From: Coriobacteriales bacterium
GTDB taxonomy: Bacteria > Actinomycetota > Coriobacteriia > Coriobacteriales > UBA8131
Length of the DNA: 5,758 nucleotides
Direction of reading: 5' to 3'
NCBI GenBank assembly: GCA_031263665.1
Contig: JAISFJ010000183.1
Coordinates: 1-5,758 of the forward strand
The position numbers and the translations under genes are program-made. This document shows positions 1 through 4,876 of the stretch, one piece after another; the stretch's first letter is position 1, and every line of letters starts with the position of its first letter. A model generated the notes under the pieces. It was not told the origin of the DNA. It searched no databases and was given only the letters and a program-made list of their open reading frames with translations.

Positions 1-56
1 TTGACATATTTTACTGTATTTCGCGGGCTTTTACCATTACAGGGTTACTGAGGTTG

Positions 57-90
57 GGGGGCGCGGCCACGCGCGAAATTGGCCGCCCCC
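57..90. repeat. GC-rich hairpin upstream of csoR
   Basis: The left arm GGGGGC (57-62) plus GGCC (65-68) pairs with GGCC (81-84) plus GCCCCC (85-90). This gives ten G-C pairs with a two-base bulge (63-64) and a 12-base loop. No T-run follows on either strand, so it is not a standard intrinsic terminator. It may mark the end of an upstream gene outside the window or be a structure in the csoR leader. The rest of 1-216 holds no convincing gene. Confidence 0.5.
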
Positions 91-99
91 ACACACGGT

Positions 100-152
100 T
101 TGACATGCCCGAAAAGCGACTGTGTCTTTACAAGCCGTCGATAGCGTACAAT
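100..152 (+). promoter_or_regulatory. Possible csoR promoter elements
   Basis: A perfect TTGACA lies at 100-105 and a good -10-like TACAAT at 147-152, but they are too far apart to be one promoter. TTTACA at 127-132 is only 14 bases from TACAAT. A csoR promoter probably lies in this stretch, but I cannot fix it from sequence alone. Confidence 0.3.
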
Positions 153-216
153 GAATACATCGGTGCTTCCTGAGATAGTATGGAGCGTTTCTTATGAAAT
201 AGTGGAGGTGGCATCT

Positions 217-492
217 ATGCGGCAGTGCATGGATTTTGAGAATATTCACCGCAGGATGAACAAGGTTATCGGGCAGTTAAACGCCATTAACAAGATGGTT
301 GATGAAGATGTCCCCTGTGAAGATATTTTGATGCAAATCAATGCGGCAAAGGCAGCTCTGCATAAGGTTGGGCAGGTTGTCTTGGAGGGACATCTTTCCC
401 ATTGTGTGCGCGATGGTATCGAACACGGAGACGCGGACAAGACGATAGAAGACTTCGCGCGCGCCGTCGAACAATTCTCACGCATGGCGTAA
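217..492 (+). CDS. csoR: CsoR-family metal-sensing repressor
   Basis: A 91-residue all-helical repressor of the CsoR/RcnR (DUF156) family; members are homotetramers or dimers of dimers that leave DNA when metal binds. Visible helices are about 6-28 (with the family's NKVIGQLNAI stretch at 15-24), 35-64 and 73-90. The metal-ligand positions are Cys34, His59 and Cys63, with exactly the C-x24-H-x3-C spacing of Cu(I) sensors. The position of the fourth RcnR/InrS ligand is Arg2 rather than His, which argues against a nickel/cobalt sensor, and CstR lacks the histidine. Cys4 is an extra N-terminal cysteine. The start at 217 is chosen because GGAGG (204-208) sits eight bases ahead of it; an in-frame ATG at 151 lacks such a site, and ATG 229 is a less likely alternative. 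It precedes a P1B ATPase gene, the usual CsoR target. Family assignment is firm; the copper specificity is inferred from the ligands. Confidence 0.93.
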   Translation: MRQCMDFENIHRRMNKVIGQLNAINKMVDEDVPCEDILMQINAAKAALHKVGQVVLEGHLSHCVRDGIEHGDADKTIEDFARAVEQFSRMA

Positions 493-529
493 AGCCTCTG
501 CACGTATCTCCCCCACCGCCGCCACTGAG

Positions 530-545
530 TTACTCCCCCCAGTTA
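530..545. promoter_or_regulatory. Second candidate CsoR/RcnR-type operator
   Basis: TTACT, six C, AGTTA: a near-palindromic A/T flank (one mismatch) around an unbroken C6 tract. This is the layout described for RcnR-class operators (TACT-G6-N-AGTA) read on the opposite strand, and differs from the TACC...GGTA site at 654-675. It lies between csoR and the ATPase gene, about 105 bases upstream of the ATPase -10 box. Binding is inferred only. Confidence 0.4.
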
Positions 546-580
546 TTCCCCTCAAGGTAACCAAATTGGCATCCTGCGAC

Positions 581-617
581 CTGTAATTGTCATTGCGAAC
601 GAGCGTGACAAGCACAG
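581..617. repeat. 12-base imperfect inverted repeat
   Basis: Arms 581-592 (CTGTAATTGTCA) and 606-617 (TGACAAGCACAG) are complementary at 10 of 12 positions, around a 13-base centre TTGCGAACGAGCG. It lies in the csoR-ATPase spacer. As RNA it could act as a weak terminator or stabiliser for the csoR message, although only a short TAATTTT follows. The core TGTCATTGCGAACGAGCGTGA also looks like a dispersed chromosomal repeat unit. Confidence 0.5.
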
Positions 618-626
618 TAATTTTGC

Positions 627-655
627 TTGACTGCTCTAACTTTTATCGCTATTAT
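627..655 (+). promoter_or_regulatory. Promoter of the P1B ATPase gene
   Basis: The -35 box TTGACT (627-632) and the -10 box TATTAT (650-655) are separated by exactly 17 bases; each differs from the housekeeping sigma consensus at one position. Transcription should start near 662, giving a leader of roughly 40 bases. The -10 box is overlapped by the operator-like palindrome at 654-675, as expected for a promoter blocked by a repressor. Confidence 0.75.
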
Positions 656-675
656 ACCCCTACCCCCATAGGTAT
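654..675. promoter_or_regulatory. CsoR-type operator at the ATPase promoter
   Basis: A palindrome with outer arms ATACC (654-658) and GGTAT (671-675) around a C-rich centre. The nested TACC-CCCATA-GGTA (661-674) closely resembles described CsoR boxes of the TACCCCCxTAGGGTA kind, one base shorter. It covers the end of the -10 box and the expected start site. The gene just upstream encodes a CsoR protein, so autonomous control of the ATPase is the natural reading. Repression itself is inference. Confidence 0.7.
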
Positions 676-703
676 CTAATATAAATGAGAAAGGGCAACG
701 GGT

Positions 704-2638
704 ATGGGCACATTTCTTAAAGACGGCACGAAGCGCACGACGCTGTTTCTCATCCTCTCTGCGGTCTCTTTGATTGTCAGCTTCTTTTTCCCCGATTCGC
801 TCCCCATCGACGCGGCCTGGCTTGCGGTTGTTTTGTGCGGCATCCCTATCGTGCGGGACGCAGCTATCGCTCTCGTAACAAAATTCGACATCAAGGCCGA
901 CCTGTTAGTCTCGCTCGCTCTCATTGCGGCCATCATCATAGGTGAGGTGTTCGCGGCCGGAGAAGTCGCCTTCATCATGACAATCGGCGCGATGTTGGAA
1001 GAGCGGACGGTCTCAAAAGCACGGGCGGGTATCGAAAAGCTCGTTTGTCTGACGCCACGCACGGCACGCGTGATACAGGACGGTGAAGAGCGTATCGTAG
1101 CCGCCGAAACCGTACAAGTTGGAGAGACGCTACGCGTTTTTGCCGGCGAGACGATTGCCGTTGATGGCGTCATTGTCGCCGGTCAGACCTCGGTTGACCA
1201 AAGCGTTATGACCGGTGAGGCCATTCCGGTGGACAAAGACGTTGGCGATGAGGTGTCGAGCGGTACGGTCAATCAGTTTGGCAGCTTTGATATGCGCGCG
1301 TGCAAAGTGGGCGAGGATAGTTCGATACAACGGATGATTCGTCTCGTAGAATCCGCCGATGCCGGCAAGGCGAAAATCGTCGGTATCGCTGACCGTTGGG
1401 CAACCTGGATTGTTGTCGCCGCGCTCGTATTAGCGGCGCTTACCTGGCTTGTGACGGGCGAGGTCATCCGGGCGGTGACCGTCCTTGTCGTGTTTTGTCC
1501 CTGCGCGCTAGTCCTCGCGACGCCGACGGCCATCATGGCGGGCATCGGCAACGTAACACGCTTTGGGATACTCGTCCGAGAAGGAGACGCCCTGGAGCGC
1601 CTGTCCACCGTATCGTGTCTGGCCTTTGACAAGACGGGGACCTTAACGCACGGAACACCGCGTGTCGTCGATGTGAGCGTCGTCCCAACTCCGAGTACTC
1701 AGAATGCTCCGAATGCGTCTCAGCCTTTTTCCCCTTTGCCGAACACAAACGATGAGCTGCTCTCCTTTGCCGCCTCCGCCGAACGGCTGAGCGAGCACCC
1801 TTTGGGCAAAGCCATCGTCTCTCACTATCGAGAGCTCAAAGGCAAGCTCCCTGACGAGCCGACTGCTTTTCAGATGATTCCCGGAAGAGGCGTTTTGGCA
1901 ACAGTTTCTGGCAAACAGGTACTCGCGGGAAACAGCGAATTACTCTTTGAGCGAGGCGTTTTGCTCAACGATGATGCCGAGCGGTTGGCTCAAGATAAGG
2001 AGAGTCTTGGTTGCACGGTAATTCATATCGTGATAGATGGGGCGATGGCAGGGATTATCGCACTTGCCGATAAGCCCCGTGAGGACGCGCGACAAGTTGT
2101 TAAGGCCATCCAGGACAGTGGCATACAGACCGTGCTTCTCACCGGGGACAACGAACGCGCCGCTGCCACCATAGGCAAAAAGACGGGCGTTACGGAGGTT
2201 TTCTCCGAGTGTCTGCCAAAGACAAAACTGCAACTCATTGAGCGGCTGCAAAATGAGGGCCGACGGGTCTGCATGGTCGGTGACGGCATCAATGACGCGC
2301 CGGCGCTGAAGAAGGCGACCATCGGCATTGCCATGGGCGGCATCGGCAGCGACATCGCCATTGACGCCTCGGACATCGCGCTCGTAGGTGACGACATACG
2401 GTATCTGCCTCACTTATTGGCGCTTTCGAAGAAGACCATGCTCACGATACGGATAAATCTCACGGCCTCCATGGCACTCAACTTTGTCGCCATCATCCTT
2501 GCCATGACGGGAATCCTCGACCCCGTTGTTGGCGCCTTGGTGCACAACGTGGGCTCCGTCGTCGTTATCGTTAACTCATCACTGCTCCTGCAGTGGCGCG
2601 ACGCCCATACAACACGAAAGCTGGAAAAGGGAGTTTGA
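704..2638 (+). CDS. P1B-type heavy-metal exporting ATPase
   Basis: A 644-residue P-type ATPase of the heavy-metal (P1B) class, pumping a transition metal out across the cytoplasmic membrane. In order: four hydrophobic helices within 12-98; the actuator domain with TGE (170-172); helices at about 232-250 and 255-277, the latter with the metal-binding CPC (265-267); the phosphorylation motif DKTGTLT with Asp309; the P1B-specific HP dipeptide (365-366); TGDN (480-483); GDGIND (526-531); and two final helices (about 580-629). It starts directly with the membrane part: there is no N-terminal HMA (GxTCxxC) domain. TM7-8 carry Asn585, Asn593 and HNVGS (614-618), not the YN and MSxSS residues of Cu(I) pumps nor the Lys and DxG of Zn/Cd pumps, so substrate is open; the CsoR neighbour favours copper. 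A Pro/Asn/Ser-rich insert lies at 327-349. The ATG is set by AGAAAGGG eight bases upstream. Confidence 0.95.
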   Translation: MGTFLKDGTKRTTLFLILSAVSLIVSFFFPDSLPIDAAWLAVVLCGIPIVRDAAIALVTKFDIKADLLVSLALIAAIIIGEVFAAGEVAFIMTIGAMLEERTVSKARAGIEKLVCLTPRTARVIQDGEERIVAAETVQVGETLRVFAGETIAVDGVIVAGQTSVDQSVMTGEAIPVDKDVGDEVSSGTVNQFGSFDMRACKVGEDSSIQRMIRLVESADAGKAKIVGIADRWATWIVVAALVLAALTWLVTGEVIRAVTVLVVFCPCALVLATPTAIMAGIGNVTRFGILVREGDALERLSTVSCLAFDKTGTLTHGTPRVVDVSVVPTPSTQNAPNASQPFSPLPNTNDELLSFAASAERLSEHPLGKAIVSHYRELKGKLPDEPTAFQMIPGRGVLATVSGKQVLAGNSELLFERGVLLNDDAERLAQDKESLGCTVIHIVIDGAMAGIIALADKPREDARQVVKAIQDSGIQTVLLTGDNERAAATIGKKTGVTEVFSECLPKTKLQLIERLQNEGRRVCMVGDGINDAPALKKATIGIAMGGIGSDIAIDASDIALVGDDIRYLPHLLALSKKTMLTIRINLTASMALNFVAIILAMTGILDPVVGALVHNVGSVVVIVNSSLLLQWRDAHTTRKLEKGV

Positions 2639-2651
2639 GAATTATTGACGC

Positions 2652-2679
2652 TTGACCATTTGCGGCATGATGGTAGAAT
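2652..2679 (+). promoter_or_regulatory. Extended -10 promoter of tRNA-Phe
   Basis: TTGACC (2652-2657), a 16-base spacer, then TAGAAT (2674-2679) preceded by TG one base away (2671-2672), an extended -10. It starts 13 bases after the ATPase stop codon, leaves about 32 bases before the mature tRNA end, and may also drive rpmB. Confidence 0.7.
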
Positions 2680-2717
2680 TACAAGGCTGTGCTCTTAGGG
2701 AGTTTTTGACAAAATAT

Positions 2718-2793
2718 GGTCGGGTAGCTCAGTTGGTAGAGCAGTGGACTGAAAATCCTCGTGCCGGCGGTTCAAGTCCGTCTCCGACCACCA
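2718..2793 (+). tRNA. tRNA-Phe (anticodon GAA)
   Basis: A complete 76-base cloverleaf. The acceptor stem GGTCGGG (2718-2724) pairs with TCCGACC (2783-2789), with one G-U pair. The D stem is GCTC/GAGC (2727-2730, 2739-2742). The anticodon loop CTGAAAA (2749-2755) has anticodon GAA at 2751-2753, reading Phe codons, with the usual A after it. The T stem is GGCGG/CCGTC (2766-2770, 2778-2782) with loop TTCAAGT. Discriminator A2790 and CCA (2791-2793) are encoded. The anticodon stem GTGGA/TCCTC has a U-U mismatch at its second pair. The gene lies immediately upstream of rpmB. Confidence 0.97.
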
Positions 2794-2897
2794 GGGAGTT
2801 ACAGGGTTGGCCAGGTGCCTCCCTTGAGTTGATAAAAGAACGGTCTGACGGACTTGAAGCCAGACGGCCAGCCAGCCAGACATAAGAGGAGTTTAAG

Positions 2898-3086
2898 ATG
2901 TCCAAAGTATGCGCAATCTGTGGCAAGCATCCCGTGGCGGGGCGCAACGTCAGCCACTCACATCGTGTGACCAATCGTGTCTATCGGCCCAACGTACAAA
3001 AGGTGACGATTAACCTGAATGGCCACGTAAAGCGTGCGAACGTCTGCACCAAATGCCTCAAGGCGGGTAAGGCCGTTCGCGCCTGA
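2898..3086 (+). CDS. rpmB: 50S ribosomal protein L28
   Basis: A 62-residue ribosomal protein L28, a component of the large ribosomal subunit. The N-terminal [20 protein letters not shown] and the block [16 protein letters not shown] are typical. Cys5/Cys8 and Cys50/Cys53 (CxxC...CTKC) form the zinc ribbon, so this is the Zn-containing (C+) type rather than the cysteine-free paralogue that some bacteria express when short of zinc. Length is normal for the family. The start is fixed by AGAGGAG (2885-2891), six bases upstream. It lies 104 bases after the tRNA-Phe gene on the same strand, probably co-transcribed, and ends before a hairpin terminator shared with the converging thiamine genes. Confidence 0.98.
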   Translation: MSKVCAICGKHPVAGRNVSHSHRVTNRVYRPNVQKVTINLNGHVKRANVCTKCLKAGKAVRA

Positions 3087-3110
3087 CCATTTTTGCGTAA
3101 CCTTAAAAGC

Positions 3111-3148
3111 AAAGGAGCGTGTGGAGCAAATAACCCCCCCGCTCCTTT
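3111..3148. terminator. Bidirectional hairpin terminator
   Basis: Arms AAAGGAGCG (3111-3119) and CGCTCCTTT (3140-3148) are perfectly complementary over nine bases with a 20-base loop. On the + strand it is followed by ATTATT and ends rpmB. On the - strand it lies 22 bases past the thiN stop and is followed by TGCTTTTAAGG. Position between convergent genes fits a two-way terminator; the loop is longer than usual. Confidence 0.75.
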
Positions 3149-3169
3149 ATTATTCCATCTTTTCACTTC

Positions 3170-3874
3170 TCAAAAAACAACGATGACGGTGCCCTCATGG
3201 ACTTCAATTCCTATGCGCTCTGTTACCGCGACGTTGGAGATGCCAAGGGATGAAGAGGGTTTGAGCAGCGCGTGGTCGAGCTCCCACTCAACACCGCTGA
3301 TTGAGACCGTCGCCACACATGCCCAGGGAACCAGTGAAATAAACGTGGGCACATCGTTCAACACAAGGTCGAGTCGTGATGTTTCATGGTCGCGCAAGTT
3401 GTCCGCACTCAAAAACACGCAAGACTCGTCGTCCTCGATGACGACAACTCTTATCCCCCGACTCGCGGCATCGGCGCAAACTCCTAATGAGGCGAGTTCG
3501 TGGTCGAGGCGTCCTTTGAGCGCGTTGGTCACGATTACGGTGCTCAAGCCGCGCCTGCGCAGTTCTGCAAAAGCGAGCTCGGTATCGGTCGCGTCTTTGT
3601 GGGCATCATACGCCATGACTTCGACTTCCGCCGCACGATAGGTGGACAAAGTATCTTGGCTGATGGAATCAAAATCTCCCAACAAGAGATGGGGCAAAAC
3701 GCCTGAGGCTCGCATCACGTCCGCGCCAAAGTCAACCGCGACGATAAAGCCAACGCGCCTTGCCAGCCGCGATACCAGAGCAGGGTCAACACCCTGAGGC
3801 GACCCCGAGACCAGCAAAGCGCTCTGCTTCGGGCTTGCAGGACCAACAAGCTGCTCTATCAGCGATTCGTCCAA
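3170..3874 (-). CDS. thiN: Thiamine pyrophosphokinase
   Basis: A 234-residue cytoplasmic thiamine pyrophosphokinase, which transfers pyrophosphate from ATP to thiamine to make TPP in one step. Signature blocks appear in the family order: VAVDFGAD (45-52), LLLGDFDS (63-70), KDATDTEL (93-100, metal/ATP site), GRLDHELAS (121-129) and the C-terminal SSLGISN (208-214) that closes the thiamine pocket. The usual DGGA reads DFGA here. The start is TTG at 3872-3874, with AGGAGAG (3884-3890) nine bases ahead; an in-frame TGA lies three codons upstream, so no earlier start exists. About 18 residues precede the first predicted strand, slightly more than usual. It follows thiT by 42 bases and is surely in the same transcript, giving a salvage pair of uptake plus activation. 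Confidence 0.93.
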   Translation of the reverse strand: MDESLIEQLVGPASPKQSALLVSGSPQGVDPALVSRLARRVGFIVAVDFGADVMRASGVLPHLLLGDFDSISQDTLSTYRAAEVEVMAYDAHKDATDTELAFAELRRRGLSTVIVTNALKGRLDHELASLGVCADAASRGIRVVVIEDDESCVFLSADNLRDHETSRLDLVLNDVPTFISLVPWACVATVSISGVEWELDHALLKPSSSLGISNVAVTERIGIEVHEGTVIVVF

Positions 3875-3896
3875 AAATTGTCACTCTCCTCATGAA

Positions 3897-3920
3897 GTAG
3901 ACAGGGACCGTCCCCTCTAC
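3897..3920. repeat. REP-like palindrome between thiT and thiN
   Basis: Outer arms GTAGA (3897-3901) and TCTAC (3916-3920) enclose a nested GGGAC-C-GTCCC palindrome (3904-3914). It overlaps the thiT stop codon and fills most of the thiT-thiN gap. In RNA it would fold as a two-part hairpin, which could modulate thiN expression or message stability. Palindromes with this GGGACsGTCCC core are reminiscent of dispersed REP elements; that link is from general memory. Confidence 0.55.
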
Positions 3921-4582
3921 TCTGAAACCGTCGCGGCAGCGAGGCGCTTCACGGGCACGGATTTCGCCAACACGGGCATGACGATGAGCGCACAGATAAG
4001 AACACCTATGACCGACGGAACGATGTAGAGTAGATTATAGACGATGGAGTATATCCAGACGTTCAGGCCGGCATCGACCGAGCCCGCCTGCAAAAAGCTC
4101 GGGTTTTCCGCGAAAAAATCAGCGGCATACTCGGCAAAGAAAAACACACCTGAAAGCACGTGCGAGGCAAGACGCAAGATGCCGCCAACAAGCATCGCCG
4201 CGACGACGATAAGGGAGCCTTTCGCGATAAAAGCGCCATCCAAGTGCCGCTCGTTTTTCTCCACAGCTCGATAGTAGAGGCCCGAAAACAGCCCTGCGCC
4301 CAGCCCAAACAGGAGATAGGGGGCGGGATAATCGAGGAACACCTGAACGGGGACGAGGACGAATGGCTCCAAAAGCAAATCGAGGCAGCCGAACAACGTG
4401 CCCGCCACCGCGCCCGCGAGGGGGCCACGGCGTAAGGCGACCACGACGATGGGCAGCATCGCGAGAGAGATTGAGCCTCCCGCAATATTGAACGGTAGGC
4501 GGAGCTGCAAGAAATTGAGCACTGCCGCGAGCGCCACCGCGAGCGCCACCTCCACCAAAACAAGAATTCGTGCATTACGCAT
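3917..4582 (-). CDS. thiT: Thiamine ECF transporter S component ThiT
   Basis: A 221-residue, six-helix membrane protein of the ThiT family, the thiamine-binding S component of an energy-coupling factor transporter. It works with the shared EcfA/EcfA'/EcfT module, which is not in this window. Family landmarks are GGSISLAMLPIVVVALRRG (35-53), DYPAPY (84-89), RLASHVLSGVFFFAEYA (137-153) and YSIVYNLLYIVPS (178-190). The His141, Glu151-Tyr152, Tyr182 and Asn183 positions match those lining the thiamine pocket in known ThiT proteins. Helices are roughly 7-25, 38-58, 60-80, 86-105, 121-148 and 177-205. Length fits slightly above the usual 180-200. The start is fixed by AGAGAGGAAGG (4589-4599), six bases ahead. 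It heads a thiT-thiN unit and is preceded by a structured leader that partly resembles a TPP riboswitch. Confidence 0.93.
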   Translation of the reverse strand: MRNARILVLVEVALAVALAAVLNFLQLRLPFNIAGGSISLAMLPIVVVALRRGPLAGAVAGTLFGCLDLLLEPFVLVPVQVFLDYPAPYLLFGLGAGLFSGLYYRAVEKNERHLDGAFIAKGSLIVVAAMLVGGILRLASHVLSGVFFFAEYAADFFAENPSFLQAGSVDAGLNVWIYSIVYNLLYIVPSVIGVLICALIVMPVLAKSVPVKRLAAATVSE

Positions 4583-4588
4583 GGTTGA

Positions 4589-4641
4589 CCTTCCTCTCTA
4601 AGACAGCCAGCATTCAGACGGCCGTCTCTAACAGAGAGAGC
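4589..4641 (-). promoter_or_regulatory. thiT: thiT Shine-Dalgarno and anti-SD hairpin region
   Basis: Read on the - strand, GCTCTCTCTG (4632-4641) can pair either with AGAGA just after it (4625-4629) or with the AGAGAG that forms part of the thiT Shine-Dalgarno sequence (4594-4599). The two pairings are mutually exclusive, and the second would hide the ribosome site. The 12-base palindrome AGACGGCCGTCT (4616-4627) lies between them. This is a plausible translational switch; not demonstrated. Confidence 0.35.
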
Positions 4642-4760
4642 TACCACAGCTTCATGAGATTGCGGATGGTGTGAAGACGAGCACTTCCGCTTTGTCGCCC
4701 TGCATTACCATAACGCTCTTCTCGGTCGCGAATAAATCTCCTCTCAGCCTCTAAGACAGC
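4596..4760 (-). repeat. 12-base direct repeat in the thiT leader
   Basis: GCTGTCTTAGAG (- strand) occurs at 4749-4760 and again at 4596-4607, 153 bases apart. In both copies purine-rich SD-like sequence follows: GCTGAGAGGAG after the first and AGGAAGG after the second, the latter being the thiT ribosome binding site. Confidence 0.6.
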
Positions 4761-4783
4761 TCCCGATGGGATATGACACGCGC
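4688..4783 (-). promoter_or_regulatory. TPP-riboswitch-like leader element (partial match)
   Basis: Within the 294-base thiT leader, - strand reading gives GGGAGC, then GGCTGAGAGG, GCGACC, GAA, and after ten bases GGTAATGC, in the order and spacing of a TPP riboswitch. Flanking TGTC (4775-4778) and GACA (4693-4696), extended by CGC/GCG, could form a closing P1-like helix. Against it, the conserved ACCTGAT block reads AGAGCGT, and the AGGGA partner reads ACAAA, so both sides of helix P4 are absent. GCGTTA-TGG-TAATGC is also a simple hairpin on its own. It could be a degenerate or diverged aptamer, or chance. Thiamine genes are the expected target of a TPP switch, which is why I list it. Confidence 0.35.
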
Positions 4784-4802
4784 AACTCAAGCGCGCCCAT
4801 CC

Positions 4803-4808
4803 ATAATA
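4803..4808 (-). promoter_or_regulatory. Possible -10 box for the thiT transcript
   Basis: TATTAT on the - strand is the best -10 hexamer in the gap between the lipase stop and thiT. No good -35 is found at 16-18 bases, so the promoter is uncertain; transcription could also continue from the lipase gene. Confidence 0.25.
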
Positions 4809-4876
4809 ACACATCGCCGAAAGAGAAGGCGCCGCGGGTGATGGGGGTGTCTTGGTACGGCGGCGTTACAGCGGTG

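Noticed and set aside
1..29. TTGACA at 1-6 as a -35 box
   Set aside because: The 17-18-base position downstream reads CGCGGG/GCGGGC, nothing like a -10 box.
31..47. TTACC...GGTTA as an operator for csoR autoregulation
   Set aside because: Only five of eight paired positions match, and it is not placed on a recognisable promoter.
151..216. A 22-residue N-terminal extension of CsoR from ATG 151
   Set aside because: There is no good ribosome binding site ahead of 151, while GGAGG lies eight bases before ATG 217. The protein from 217 matches normal CsoR length.
2793..2824. AGGGAG/CTCCCT hairpin after the tRNA as a terminator
   Set aside because: There are only six pairs with a 20-base loop and no T-run. 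It would also separate rpmB from its only clear promoter.
2652..2885. A short + strand frame across the tRNA
   Set aside because: It runs through the tRNA-Phe gene and its promoter, and its peptide resembles the usual tRNA read-through artefact.
4589..4610. CTTAGAGAGGAAGG as part of a SAM riboswitch
   Set aside because: It resembles only the CTTATC-AGAGAGG opening; none of the other SAM-I blocks follow, and the gene is a thiamine transporter.
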